Positions 19,258 to 28,781 of a DNA stretch of 64,000 bases are shown here, piece after piece. This stretch comes from Glaciihabitans sp. dw_435. Lineage in GTDB: Bacteria; Actinomycetota; Actinomycetes; Actinomycetales; Microbacteriaceae. Numbering within the stretch: the first letter of the stretch is position 1; each line of letters begins with the position of its first letter. Made by a program: the position numbers and the translations under genes. Under the pieces are notes generated by a model. The model searched no databases and was not told the DNA's origin. It saw nothing but the letters and a program-made list of their open reading frames with translations. The stretch spans positions 62,001-126,000 of the forward strand of contig NZ_JAAVUZ010000008.1 in assembly GCF_018449675.1 (NCBI RefSeq), read 5' to 3'.

Positions 19258-21567
19258 GTGACAGATCCTGATCGCGTGGTGAAGGTCGGCACCATCATCG
19301 CGTCCAACTACGCTGCCCAGGCCAGCGTCCTCCATGGATCCTTTGTCGCCGTGCACCCCGAGATCGAATTCGTCACCCTCATCGTCGACGGCGACGATGC
19401 CGTGCGCGACATTCCCAACGTCGGCCGCGTCATGACGCTCGGCGAACTGGACATTGCTCCCGCCGACCTCCACGCGATGATGGCGATGTACGACGTGCTC
19501 GAGTTCGCGACAGCGCTCAAGCCGTTCCTGCTGCAGCGCCTGCTCGCCGAGGGCGTCGACGCTGCCATGTATCTCGATCCCGACATCTTTGTCTATGAGC
19601 GCCTCGACGACCTGTTCGACTCCGCCATCGAGTACGGCGTGTGCATGACTCCCCACACGACCGCCCCGTTCCCGAACGACGGCAAGATCATCACCGAACA
19701 GATGCTCATGTGGGCCGGTATGTATAACCTCGGATTCATCGCTGTCTCGCAGGCGGGCAAACCGATCGCCGACTGGTGGGCGTCGAAGCTCATGCGCTAC
19801 GGCATCTCCGACCCGCGCAACGCCCTGTTCGCCGACCAGCGCTGGATGGACTGGGTGCCCTCGCTGTCGACGGTGCACCTCGAGCGCAATCCCGGCTACA
19901 ACGTCGCCCACTGGAACATCCATGAGCGTCCCCTGACGAAGACGGCGACGGGATGGCTCGCCCGCGGCGAAACCCTCAGGTTCCTGCATTTCAGCGGCTA
20001 CGACCCCGAGCTGCCGTGGCTCTTCTCGAAGCACACCTCCGGTGACCCCCGCGTGATCCTCAGTGAGAGCCCCGAACTGCGGGAACTCTCGGACGCGTAC
20101 GGCGAGCTGCTGCGCGAAGCGGGACATCCCGTCAGTCGTCGCGCGCCGTACAGCTGGAACCAGCTGCCGACCGGGGTGCGCCTGCACGCCGCCATCCGCC
20201 GCTTCTACCGCGACGTTCTCATCGGTGACATCACGGGTGCAACCATGCCGCCCGACCCGTTTGCCCACCCGCGGCAGTTCGAACGGTGGTTACACCTGCG
20301 CCAGTTCGGCACGAAGGTAGACCCGCTCAGCGGGTTCGAGTACGCCTTCTGGGCGGTCCGTGGCGACCTGCGAAAGGTCTTCCCCGACCCGACCGGGCAC
20401 GATGCGCGCGCGTACCTGGCATGGTTCGCGGCCGACGGCTCCGCCGCCGACTGGATGGCATCCCTCGGGCTCGCCACCACCATCGTTTCGCCTCCCGTGC
20501 CCAACGCCCAGTCGGACGGCCTTGGCTGGGTGGTCATGAGCGGCGACCCTGCCGGAAGTGACGACCGGCGCCTCGCCGATGCCCTCGTGGACACGCTTGC
20601 CGCCGCCGGCGTGACGACCCGTCTGGTCGATGCCGCACAGATCGGACCGGGCGACGAGCTCGTTACCTCCGCGCCCATCGTGGCCTCCACCGCCGTCTTC
20701 GTGGTGTCGCCGTCGCAGGTCAGCGACAACGGGCTGCGCTTTCCGCTGCCGGACGGCATCCGCACGGTCGCCCTCGTGGTCTGCGACCCTCGCCTTCTCT
20801 CCTACCCCATCGGCGTCGCTCTCAGCGCGAGCGCCGAGATCTGGGCCCCGACGGCGGCAATCGCCGACTCGCTCATCGAGCTCGGCTACCAGAACGTCAG
20901 GCGAATCCTGCTGCCGGCGGCGCCCGCCAACCCGGGCCACGGGTTCATCACGCGTGAGTCGCTCGGGCTACCCGCTGCGGGCTTCCTCTTCCTGACCGAA
21001 CCGCAGCCGACGCCGCACGACCCGGGCGGCGCCATCACCACGGTCGTCGATGCGTACTGTGAGGCCGTCGAACCCGGCTCGGGCACGAGCCTCGTCGTCG
21101 TCACGGCGCCCCTGCGCACGGCGGAAATCGAGTGGCTGCGCACGCGAGCGCGGACCCGCCCCGACGTGATCCTGATCCCCAGCTTTGACGACGACACCGT
21201 CGATGCGCTCCGCGACTTCGCCGACTGCTGGGTGTCGCTGGACGCCCCGGGCCGCTTCACCCTCGCCGTCGCCGATGTCATCGCGCTCTCGACCCCGGTC
21301 ATCGTGGCCGAGGGTTCCCAGAGCGCCGAGTACGTCGTTCCCACGGGCAGCGACCTCATTCCGGCCGTCGCAGGATCGGGTGCGGCCGACCCCGCCTACG
21401 CCGTCCGTGCGATGCGGGCAATGGTCGCGTATCCGTCCCGCGGCGCGAGGCTCGCGGCCACGGCGTCGCGGTCCCTCGCGCACTCCCATTCTCTGCAGGC
21501 AGCGGCCGCTGCGCTGACACACATCTTTACCCCCGTATCTACCCAGGAGGAGCCTCCGTGCGACTAG
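19258..21567 (+). CDS. Large two-part glycosyltransferase
   Basis: The 769-residue protein begins with a GT-A type domain: a nucleotide-sugar fold (VKVGTIIASNYAAQASVLHGSF) and the metal-binding DxD in MYLDPDIFVYE (Asp107, Asp109), as in GT8-like transferases. The C-terminal 350 residues resemble a GT-B type domain with IALSTPVIVAEGSQSAEYV near the end. It has no signal peptide or clear membrane helix, so it acts in the cytoplasm. The GTG start follows GAGAGG. The next gene overlaps its end by 10 nt. Sugar donor and acceptor are unknown. It belongs to a three-gene glycan cassette. Confidence 0.75.
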   Translation: MTDPDRVVKVGTIIASNYAAQASVLHGSFVAVHPEIEFVTLIVDGDDAVRDIPNVGRVMTLGELDIAPADLHAMMAMYDVLEFATALKPFLLQRLLAEGVDAAMYLDPDIFVYERLDDLFDSAIEYGVCMTPHTTAPFPNDGKIITEQMLMWAGMYNLGFIAVSQAGKPIADWWASKLMRYGISDPRNALFADQRWMDWVPSLSTVHLERNPGYNVAHWNIHERPLTKTATGWLARGETLRFLHFSGYDPELPWLFSKHTSGDPRVILSESPELRELSDAYGELLREAGHPVSRRAPYSWNQLPTGVRLHAAIRRFYRDVLIGDITGATMPPDPFAHPRQFERWLHLRQFGTKVDPLSGFEYAFWAVRGDLRKVFPDPTGHDARAYLAWFAADGSAADWMASLGLATTIVSPPVPNAQSDGLGWVVMSGDPAGSDDRRLADALVDTLAAAGVTTRLVDAAQIGPGDELVTSAPIVASTAVFVVSPSQVSDNGLRFPLPDGIRTVALVVCDPRLLSYPIGVALSASAEIWAPTAAIADSLIELGYQNVRRILLPAAPANPGHGFITRESLGLPAAGFLFLTEPQPTPHDPGGAITTVVDAYCEAVEPGSGTSLVVVTAPLRTAEIEWLRTRARTRPDVILIPSFDDDTVDALRDFADCWVSLDAPGRFTLAVADVIALSTPVIVAEGSQSAEYVVPTGSDLIPAVAGSGAADPAYAVRAMRAMVAYPSRGARLAATASRSLAHSHSLQAAAAALTHIFTPVSTQEEPPCD

Positions 21568-23405
21568 TACTCATCGGAGACGTTGGCGCAGACGTCGACT
21601 TTCACATTGGTGACGAAGCCATGCTCGAGAGCGCGCTGGTGGAACTGCGGGCGCGTGTCGAGGCGAGCTACACCGTCGTTTCCGCGAGCCCCGGCGCCAC
21701 CGCCGCGCGATACGGCGTCGACGCCGTGCTGCGGATCGGATTTGACCCCTCGATCGCGGGCAGTCGAGCGGCACGCGACATCCGCCTCGCCAACGTCCTT
21801 GCCGCCGCACAGGGCGAGACCGCGCGTCTTGCCGCGGATGACCGGGCCTGGGCCGTCATCGACACCGTCGCCGACAGCGACGCCGTGATCATCGCCGGCG
21901 GCGGAACCCTGGCGACCAAGCACAGCCAGCACATCTACGAGCGCGCTGCCCTCGCTGGCATCGCCCGCATCTACGACAAGCCGCTCGTGCTCACGGGGCA
22001 GTCGTTCGGGCCGTCCCTCGTCACACGCGACGCCGAGCTTGTCGCGCAGATACTCGGGGGTGCGACCCTCGTCGGCGTGCGTGAAGAGTTCTCGGCGCAG
22101 ACAGCGCGTGACCTCGGGGCATCGGCATCCACTCTCGCGCACACCGTCGACGACGCGAGCTTCCTTGAGGGCAGCGACACCGTCGCGGTGCTCCCATCGC
22201 TGGAGCTGACGGCCGGGCAGTACAGCGTGGTCAGCTTCCCCGACTACGCCGGGGTCGATACTGTCGAGACCCTCGGCCGCGAACTCGACGCGCTGATCGC
22301 CCACGTGCGCAGCATCACCGGGCTGCCGGTCGTGCTCGTTCCCCACCAGGGGTCGCTGGGCGGCGGGGGATCAACCCACGATGACGCCATGATTGCGCGC
22401 CTCGCGCGCACGCCCGGCGTCGTTGTCGCACCGGTGTTGCCGGTGCGGGACGTGGTGACCCTCACCGCGTCGGCCGCACTGTCGGTCTCCAGCCGATACC
22501 ACTCGACGGTGTTCGCGCTCGCCGCGGGCGTGCCCACGGTCGGCGTCTGGTTTGGGCTGCACACCCGCAGGAAGATCGTCGGATCGCTCACCAACTTCGG
22601 CGTCGAGGCCTGGGCGGTGCCGTCCAGCCTGCTGCACACCGACCTCGCCGACCGGCTTGTCGAGGAAACCTGGGATCGCCGTGCGGACATCACCGCCCAC
22701 CTGATCGAGGTGGCCGCCGTGCGCAAGACCGAATCCGCCCTTTGGTGGGATGCCGTCGCCTCAACCCTGACCACCGGAACGGCTCCCGCGCTCGCCCCGC
22801 GCAGCGCCTCCGCGACGCTCGCCGTGAGCCCCGTCCTCGCGGAGGAGATCACCGACCTCAGCGGATGGACGTCCCTCGTGCTCGAGGCCAACGTCGAGTT
22901 GACCGCATCACTGGGTGAGGCAACCGACGAGGTAGCTGTTCTGGCCGAAACGGCAACGGCCCTCGAGGCCGAGGTCGCGTCGCTGCAGACGAGCATCGAG
23001 GTAGCCGAGGGCGGCGTGCTCGTCGCGCCGGAACTCGCGTCCCTGCAGGCCGAGAACCAGGCGCTCAACTGGCAGATCGAAGCGCTCGAACAGCGGATGT
23101 GGGAACGGGAGCGTCTGCTCGCCGCCCGCGCCCGGGAAGCCGTCGCCCTGCGTCGGGGTGTCGGCGTGGCGAAGGCGGAGACCGAGAAGGTCCGTCGCGA
23201 GGTCACGAGTGCCCGCACCGAACTGAAGACCGCCCGCGTCGAGAGTGACGTCGCCCGCCGCCAGGTGAGCAACGCCAACCTCATGGCCGCACAGGCACGC
23301 GGTCAGGTCAGCGAGCTGCTCGGCAGCACCTCGTGGAAGCTGAGCATGCCGCTGCGATTCATGCGTCGACCCGGCCCTTACCTGCGAAAGCTGCTCGGAC
23401 GATGA
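21558..23405 (+). CDS. Polysaccharide pyruvyl transferase family protein with a coiled-coil tail
   Basis: The 615-residue product carries a pyruvyltransferase-like N-terminal region of about 400 residues (LIGDVGADVDFHIGDEAM, later IIAGGGTLATKHSQHIYER and ALSVSSRYHSTVFALAAGVP). Enzymes of this family add ketal pyruvate from phosphoenolpyruvate to cell-wall sugars, often anchors for surface proteins. Residues about 440-590 are a long Ala/Glu/Arg-rich heptad region that reads as a coiled coil, followed by a basic end. The GTG start lies after an AGGAGG site within the 3' end of the preceding gene. The tail may bring the three cassette enzymes together; this is inference. Confidence 0.8.
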   Translation: MRLVLIGDVGADVDFHIGDEAMLESALVELRARVEASYTVVSASPGATAARYGVDAVLRIGFDPSIAGSRAARDIRLANVLAAAQGETARLAADDRAWAVIDTVADSDAVIIAGGGTLATKHSQHIYERAALAGIARIYDKPLVLTGQSFGPSLVTRDAELVAQILGGATLVGVREEFSAQTARDLGASASTLAHTVDDASFLEGSDTVAVLPSLELTAGQYSVVSFPDYAGVDTVETLGRELDALIAHVRSITGLPVVLVPHQGSLGGGGSTHDDAMIARLARTPGVVVAPVLPVRDVVTLTASAALSVSSRYHSTVFALAAGVPTVGVWFGLHTRRKIVGSLTNFGVEAWAVPSSLLHTDLADRLVEETWDRRADITAHLIEVAAVRKTESALWWDAVASTLTTGTAPALAPRSASATLAVSPVLAEEITDLSGWTSLVLEANVELTASLGEATDEVAVLAETATALEAEVASLQTSIEVAEGGVLVAPELASLQAENQALNWQIEALEQRMWERERLLAARAREAVALRRGVGVAKAETEKVRREVTSARTELKTARVESDVARRQVSNANLMAAQARGQVSELLGSTSWKLSMPLRFMRRPGPYLRKLLGR

Positions 23406-25651
23406 GCGGCACAGCACCCAAGGACACCGTGGCCAGTGCTCCCGTCGAGCGTCGCGGCATCTGCGTGATCGGTCGCACCGGCTTCCAGTCCGGCATCGGC
23501 ACCGTCACCGCTGCCGCGGCCGAATTGTTGTCGCGTCGATACGACGTCTCGATTTACGAGCCGCGCGCTCCCGCCGCCGATGGGGGATCCGCAGTCGAGC
23601 TGCCCTCCGGCCGTGTGGTGCCGCTTGTCTCCCGCCCGGATGACTTCGCCGTATACTTCTTTACCGACGTGCTCTGGAACGGCTTTTCCGACACCAACTA
23701 CCAGTCGGTGCCGGAGGGTGGATTCCGTATCGCGCATATGGCGTACGACTCGGACATACTCCCCGAGGAATGGGTGCGGATCCTCAACGAGCGGTTCGAC
23801 CTCGCACTGTTCTCCAGCGAATACCTGCTGGGTGTCGCCGCCGCGTCCGGCGTCACGATCCCGACTGCCTTCCTTCCCATCGGTCTCGACCTGGAACCGA
23901 TGCTCGCACGTCGCTACCGGGCGCCCATGCCGAACGTGACGCGTTTCGGCACGATCTCGGCCTTCCACACACGCAAGGGACTGGACCTGCTCGTCGAGGC
24001 CTTCCTGCGTGAGTTCGGCGGCGACCCGTCGGCGGAACTCGTCATCCACTCGAACCTCGCGTTCGGTGACGTCTACGCGCGGGTGAAGTCGCTCATGGTG
24101 AGCGCCGGCGCCACCAACGTGCACGTGCAGAACAGCGACCTGAGCGTCGAGGCGAAGAACGATCTCATCGACAGCTTCGACGTGTACGTCAACGTCTCCG
24201 TGGGCGAGGGGTACTCCATCGGGCCACGCGAGGCACTCGCGCTCGGCAAGTCACTCGTGCTCAGCAACATCGCCGCCCACGAAGACATGCAGGGCCTTCC
24301 TGGTGTCTTCGCGATCGAGCCCATCGGCTACCAGCCGGCGGTCTATCCCGAGATCGAGAACCGCATCATGGGGCGGCAGTCGCTGCTCGATGTTGCCAGC
24401 ATCCAAAAGTCGCTGCGCCTGGCCAAGGGCTTCGCGTCCTCCCCGGAGATCGCGACGACCTCCGCGGTGCGCCGCCGCCGCGCGGGAGCCTTCAGCTTCA
24501 CCACCCTCGAGTCCGAGTACGCCGCCTTTGTGGATCCCGACAGTGCCTGGGCAGCCAAGCTCGCGGCTGCGTCGCACACTGAGGAAGTGGATGTCGCGAC
24601 ATCCACTCTCACCGACGATCTTGTCGACCCGATCGCAGCCACCGCCGCGGTTCCCCGCGCGCGTGCCTTCGCCGGCCGCCACGGCACCAAGCTCGGCGCC
24701 CGCAAGATCGTGGTTCCCGCGCACGACGGCGGGTTCTTCTCGGTGTTCAACACCTACTTCACCCACCTGGTGTGGGGAACGATCGACAACGAGGCAGCCC
24801 TCGTGCTGCCCGACTGGCGTGCCGAGGGTGTCATCGAGCGCGCGAAGGGCGAGCCCGTCGTCAGCTATTGCTACGGCAAGCCGTACGACGGCAACGTCTG
24901 GCTGAAGATGTTCGAGCCCGTGTTCGACCTGTCGGCCGACGAGCTCAACGACCCGGAACGGCTCTACGCCGGCGCCGAGTTGCCGGAGCCGCCCTTCAAC
25001 CACGTGCGCGAGCCGAACCTCACCTACGTGAACGCGCACAACCTCTACACGGCGCACGATTTCTACCGGTTCCGCAAGCAGTACAACACCGTGCTCGACC
25101 GCCACGTTCGGCTCGTGCCCGAGTACCGCTCGGAGATCGACACCTTCGTGAACGACCAGATCAGCGGTCGGTTCACCATCGGCGTGCACGTCAAACACCC
25201 CAGCCACGCGGTCGAGCAGGTCGGCGGCGCGATGGCCGACCGCTTCGCCTACGTGACGCGTGTGCGCGATGAGCTCGCCCGGCGCGGCATCAACCCGTCC
25301 GACGAGGGGTGGGCAGTCTTCGTCGCCACCGACCAGGAGCGCGTGACGCAGCTCTTCCACGAGGAGTTCGGCAACCACGTCGTCGCGTTCAACGACGTGG
25401 TGCGGTCGTCGAGCGAGACCGATGACGAGTTCGACCTGCTCTCGGACGACGAGAAACTGCAGGACGGCCACCAGCTGCAGCACCAGATGGCCGCGAACAC
25501 CAAGAACTGGTCGCACCGGCTCGCCTGGGAGGTGTGGCGGGATGCGGAAGCCCTCGCAGCCTCGGACGTGGTCATCCACGCCGTGAGCAATGTGGCGACA
25601 GCGGTGGCGTACATGAACCCGAATAACGAGATGCGGTACTTCGCCGGTTGA
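23402..25651 (+). CDS. Fused GT4-like and GT23/NodZ-like glycosyltransferase
   Basis: The 749-residue protein appears to join two transferases. Residues 1 to about 370 are a GT4-type domain, with the donor-binding motif EGYSIGPREALALGKSLV. Residues about 440-749 resemble alpha-fucosyltransferases of the GT23/NodZ type: the GVHVKHPSH motif, FVATDQERV, and the C-terminal HAVSNVATAVAYMNP. The start ATG overlaps the preceding stop codon (ATGA), so translation is coupled. It could add two sugars in succession to one glycan. Fucose as donor is a family-based guess; no GDP-fucose genes are visible. Confidence 0.75.
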   Translation: MSGTAPKDTVASAPVERRGICVIGRTGFQSGIGTVTAAAAELLSRRYDVSIYEPRAPAADGGSAVELPSGRVVPLVSRPDDFAVYFFTDVLWNGFSDTNYQSVPEGGFRIAHMAYDSDILPEEWVRILNERFDLALFSSEYLLGVAAASGVTIPTAFLPIGLDLEPMLARRYRAPMPNVTRFGTISAFHTRKGLDLLVEAFLREFGGDPSAELVIHSNLAFGDVYARVKSLMVSAGATNVHVQNSDLSVEAKNDLIDSFDVYVNVSVGEGYSIGPREALALGKSLVLSNIAAHEDMQGLPGVFAIEPIGYQPAVYPEIENRIMGRQSLLDVASIQKSLRLAKGFASSPEIATTSAVRRRRAGAFSFTTLESEYAAFVDPDSAWAAKLAAASHTEEVDVATSTLTDDLVDPIAATAAVPRARAFAGRHGTKLGARKIVVPAHDGGFFSVFNTYFTHLVWGTIDNEAALVLPDWRAEGVIERAKGEPVVSYCYGKPYDGNVWLKMFEPVFDLSADELNDPERLYAGAELPEPPFNHVREPNLTYVNAHNLYTAHDFYRFRKQYNTVLDRHVRLVPEYRSEIDTFVNDQISGRFTIGVHVKHPSHAVEQVGGAMADRFAYVTRVRDELARRGINPSDEGWAVFVATDQERVTQLFHEEFGNHVVAFNDVVRSSSETDDEFDLLSDDEKLQDGHQLQHQMAANTKNWSHRLAWEVWRDAEALAASDVVIHAVSNVATAVAYMNPNNEMRYFAG

Positions 25652-25656
25652 GGCCG

Positions 25657-25681
25657 GGAGCCCGCACACCGTGCGGGTTCC
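25657..25681 (+). terminator. Hairpin after the glycan cassette
   Basis: An 11-bp stem with one wobble pair (25657-25667 with 25671-25681) and a 3-nt loop begins five bases after the stop codon. There is no T run, so termination is only likely. Confidence 0.5.
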
Positions 25682-25697
25682 ATCAGCTTCGCCGAAC

Positions 25698-25703
25698 TAA
25701 ACT
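25698..25703 (+). promoter_or_regulatory. -10 box TAAACT of the leaderless DUF3817-guaA transcript
   Basis: TAAACT is followed by 6 nt and the ATG at 25710, so the transcript should start at the A of the start codon. Confidence 0.65.
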
Positions 25704-25709
25704 AGGCCC

Positions 25710-26144
25710 ATGCCCCTCAAGCCCAAACCGTCCGATGCGCCGCGCATTCGGAGCGCCCTGAAGCTCTACCGCGTCACCTCGATCATCACCGGCACGTTCC
25801 TGCTTCTGCTGTGTCTGATGATGGTGTTCCGGTACATCTTCGGCGTGGACATCGAGATGGGTGGGCCGTTCGGGTTCCTGTACCTCACGCCCAAGGCCGA
25901 GATCACCGGCACCAACCTGTCGCAGATCATCCTCATCGTTCACGGCTGGTTCTACGTGCTCTACCTGTACAGCGACTTCCGCCTGTGGAGCCTGATGCGC
26001 TGGGAGTTCCCGCGCTTCCTGCTCATCGCCCTCGGCGGCATTGTTCCGTTCCTTTCCTTCTTCCTCGAGCGCAACATCCACCGCGACACCTACGCGGTGG
26101 TAGAACAGCTCGAAAACACCCAGCCAGTGGAGGCAACCCATTAG
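25710..26144 (+). CDS. DUF3817 family membrane protein
   Basis: The 144-residue protein has three hydrophobic segments ([58 protein letters not shown]) with conserved polar residues between them, as in the DUF3817 family. The function is unknown. It lies directly before guaA and its stop codon overlaps the apparent guaA start by three bases, a linkage common in related actinobacteria. Its own ATG lacks a ribosome site and appears leaderless. Confidence 0.85.
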   Translation: MPLKPKPSDAPRIRSALKLYRVTSIITGTFLLLLCLMMVFRYIFGVDIEMGGPFGFLYLTPKAEITGTNLSQIILIVHGWFYVLYLYSDFRLWSLMRWEFPRFLLIALGGIVPFLSFFLERNIHRDTYAVVEQLENTQPVEATH

Positions 26145-27714
26145 CGAGACCGAACAGAGGCCAGTACTCGTCGTCGACTTCGGCGCCCAGTACGCCCAGC
26201 TGATTGCGCGCCGCGTGCGCGAGGCCAGCGTCTACAGCGAGATCGTGCCGCACACGATCACCGCAGCCGAAGTGGCAGCGATGAACCCCCGCGGCATCGT
26301 TCTGAGCGGTGGCCCATCCAGCGTGTACGAGGAGGGCTCACCCACTCTCGACCCGGGAATCCTCCAGCTCGGCATCCCGACCCTCGGCATTTGCTACGGG
26401 TTCCAGGTCATGGCGCAGCAGCTCGGCGGCGAGGTCGCGAATACGGGCCTGCGCGAGTACGGCTCCACCGCCGTGGTGCTTGCCCCCGGGGCATCCACTC
26501 TCCTCGGCGAACAGCCGACCGACCAGACCACCTGGATGAGCCACGGTGACTCGGTCTCGAAGGCTCCCGAGGGCTTCACGGTTCTCGCCTCGAGCACGTC
26601 GACGCCGGTCGCGGCCTTCGCCAGCGACGAGAAAAAGATGTACGGCGTGCAGTGGCACCCCGAGGTGAAGCACTCGGAGTACGGCCAGGCCGTCATCGAG
26701 AACTTCCTGCACGGTGCCGCGGGCATTGCCGCGGACTGGAACAGCGGAAGCGTCATCGCCGAGCAGGTCGCGCGCATCCAGGAGCAGGTCGGCACCTCGA
26801 AGGTCATCGTTGGCCTGTCGGGTGGCGTGGACTCCGCGGTTGCCGCTGCCATCGTGCACAAGGCCGTCGGTGACCAGCTCACCGCGATCTTCGTCGACCA
26901 CGGACTGCTGCGCCAGGATGAGCGTCGCCAGGTGGAAGAGGACTACGTCGCCTCCACCGGTGTGCGTCTCATCACCGTCGACGCCGTCGACCAGTTCCTC
27001 GACGCACTGGCCGGAGTCACCGACCCCGAGCAGAAGCGCAAGATCATCGGCCGCGAGTTCATCCGCAGCTTCGAGGCGGCCGCCGAGGCGCTCGTGCTCG
27101 AGGCGCAGGGGGATGGCGCGACCATCGACTTCCTCGTGCAGGGAACCCTGTACCCGGACGTCGTGGAGAGCGGTGGCGGAACCGGCACCGCCAACATCAA
27201 GAGCCACCACAACGTGGGCGGACTCCCCGAGGACCTGCAGTTCAAGCTCGTCGAGCCGCTGCGTGCCCTCTTCAAGGACGAGGTGCGCGCCATCGGCCGC
27301 GAGCTCGGGCTTCCCGAGGTCATCGTGAGCCGCCAGCCGTTTCCGGGGCCTGGCCTCGGGATCCGCATCGTGGGCGAGGTTACCCGTGAGCGTCTCGAGC
27401 TGCTCCGTAAGGCGGACGCGATCGCCCGCGAAGAGCTGACCGCCGCGGGTCTGGACAACGAGATCTGGCAGTGCCCGGTGGTTCTTCTCGCCGATGTGCG
27501 CTCGGTCGGTGTGCAGGGGGACGGTCGCACGTACGGTCATCCGATCGTGCTTCGCCCCGTGTCATCCGAAGATGCAATGACGGCCGACTGGACCCGCCTG
27601 CCGTACGACGTGCTCGCGCGGATCTCCAACCGCATCACCAACGAGGTCGCCGGCGTCAACCGCGTCGTGCTCGACGTCACATCGAAGCCGCCGGGAACGA
27701 TCGAGTGGGAGTAG
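26140..27714 (+). CDS. guaA: GMP synthase (glutamine-hydrolysing), apparent ATT start
   Basis: The 524-residue enzyme converts XMP to GMP. The class I amidotransferase domain comes first ([16 protein letters not shown]; catalytic loop [20 protein letters not shown]), then the ATP pyrophosphatase domain ([13 protein letters not shown]) and a dimerisation domain ending PPGTIEWE. The conserved N-terminus starts well before the first in-frame GTG (26215). The frame is open back to 26104 and holds no ATG, GTG or TTG there. An ATT at 26140 lies 6 nt after a GGAGG site (26129-26133) and overlaps the DUF3817 stop (ATTAG), so it is the best start and gives [18 protein letters not shown]. Confidence 0.93.
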   Translation: MSETEQRPVLVVDFGAQYAQLIARRVREASVYSEIVPHTITAAEVAAMNPRGIVLSGGPSSVYEEGSPTLDPGILQLGIPTLGICYGFQVMAQQLGGEVANTGLREYGSTAVVLAPGASTLLGEQPTDQTTWMSHGDSVSKAPEGFTVLASSTSTPVAAFASDEKKMYGVQWHPEVKHSEYGQAVIENFLHGAAGIAADWNSGSVIAEQVARIQEQVGTSKVIVGLSGGVDSAVAAAIVHKAVGDQLTAIFVDHGLLRQDERRQVEEDYVASTGVRLITVDAVDQFLDALAGVTDPEQKRKIIGREFIRSFEAAAEALVLEAQGDGATIDFLVQGTLYPDVVESGGGTGTANIKSHHNVGGLPEDLQFKLVEPLRALFKDEVRAIGRELGLPEVIVSRQPFPGPGLGIRIVGEVTRERLELLRKADAIAREELTAAGLDNEIWQCPVVLLADVRSVGVQGDGRTYGHPIVLRPVSSEDAMTADWTRLPYDVLARISNRITNEVAGVNRVVLDVTSKPPGTIEWE

Positions 27715-27737
27715 TCGCCTAAGACCCGGTCTGCGGG

Positions 27738-28709
27738 TCAGCCGGTGGCGGTGGTCTTGCCGCCGCCGGTCGACAGGCTTTTCTCGGCGCTCGTGCTGCT
27801 GAGCGTGAACGCGCGGGCGGTCCACGACACCGAGCCGAGGGATTCGCCGGTGGCGGCATCGACGGTGTCGGTCGTGAGGCCGGAGACGATGAAGTCCGCG
27901 ACGGTGGTGCACGCCATCGACGTGTTGCCCGGCCCGGGCATCGCTGTCAGCAGGCAGAAGTCGTTGGCGTTGTTTCTCGCGATCCAGTAGCGCAGTCCGG
28001 CGGTGTCGCTGTGCATCAGCCGGGTCGAGTTGGGCACGAGCCCGGTGTACCGGATTGTCGTGCGGTCGTTGGCGGTCTGCGGCGCGCTGAACCATTTCTC
28101 GGATGCGCGGAGGCTGCTGGCAGCGATCGTGCCCGTGTAGTCGTCGGTGTAACTGCCCACCCTGCCGTCGACAAAGCCGTCCCCATTGGCATCGAGCGGT
28201 TCGGGCGTCGACACGGTGAACGGCGCGCCCGTCGCACTGGGTTGCACGCGGTTGTCCACCCCGGATCCGTCGCTGTTGGTCGGCACGAAGCGCACGGTCG
28301 TCGGCCGGGTCGCGGCGAACGTGGCGCTGGCCACGGCTCCGATGAGGAACGCTGCCGCAACAACCACGAGCCAGCGACCGCGGCCCCAGGGCGCGCGATG
28401 CGCCGTGGGACGGTCTCCAGCGACGACGAGCACGTCGGACACCACACCCTCGGGTTCGCCGTCCCCGGTGAGCGTCGCGTCGGACGCGCCCGGCAGGTTG
28501 GGGCCGGGGGATGCGGATGCCACGTCGGCGCGCGGTTGCTCGTCGGAGGGTGCCGGCGGTTGCCCCGCACGCTCAAGCTCGTCCAGCTGACGACGGGCGT
28601 CGGCAGCGGCCCGCTCGTCCGCGGGGGATTCGGTTCTGCCAAAGGCGATGCGACGGAGGTCGTTCAGGTCGCGGCCTCCCGGAGCGCTTGCGCCCGGGTC
28701 ATCCATCAT
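27738..28709 (-). CDS. Membrane-anchored protein of unknown function, paralogue 1
   Basis: The 323-residue protein has a hydrophilic, acidic N-terminal region of about 110 residues, one membrane helix (WLVVVAAAFLIGAVASATF, about residues 112-130) and an extracytoplasmic part of about 190 residues. The latter contains EKWFSAPQTANDRT, STRLMHSD, NDFCLLTAMPGPGNTSMAC and a Ser/Thr-rich end. Two cysteines in the outer domain could form a disulfide. I do not recognise a family. The gene just upstream encodes a protein of the same layout. It is convergent with guaA. Confidence 0.65.
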   Translation of the reverse strand: MMDDPGASAPGGRDLNDLRRIAFGRTESPADERAAADARRQLDELERAGQPPAPSDEQPRADVASASPGPNLPGASDATLTGDGEPEGVVSDVLVVAGDRPTAHRAPWGRGRWLVVVAAAFLIGAVASATFAATRPTTVRFVPTNSDGSGVDNRVQPSATGAPFTVSTPEPLDANGDGFVDGRVGSYTDDYTGTIAASSLRASEKWFSAPQTANDRTTIRYTGLVPNSTRLMHSDTAGLRYWIARNNANDFCLLTAMPGPGNTSMACTTVADFIVSGLTTDTVDAATGESLGSVSWTARAFTLSSTSAEKSLSTGGGKTTATG

Positions 28710-28781
28710 GTGCCAGATCGTACATCTTTGTTATTCGTAGGCACGGGGCAATCGGATTGATCTGCTGCGAGGGCGGCGGCC

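Noticed and set aside
26140-26142. Treating the ATT at guaA as a plain sequencing error for ATG
   Set aside because: ATG in place of ATT would also remove the stop codon of the upstream DUF3817 gene and extend it out of its family length, so ATT fits both genes better.
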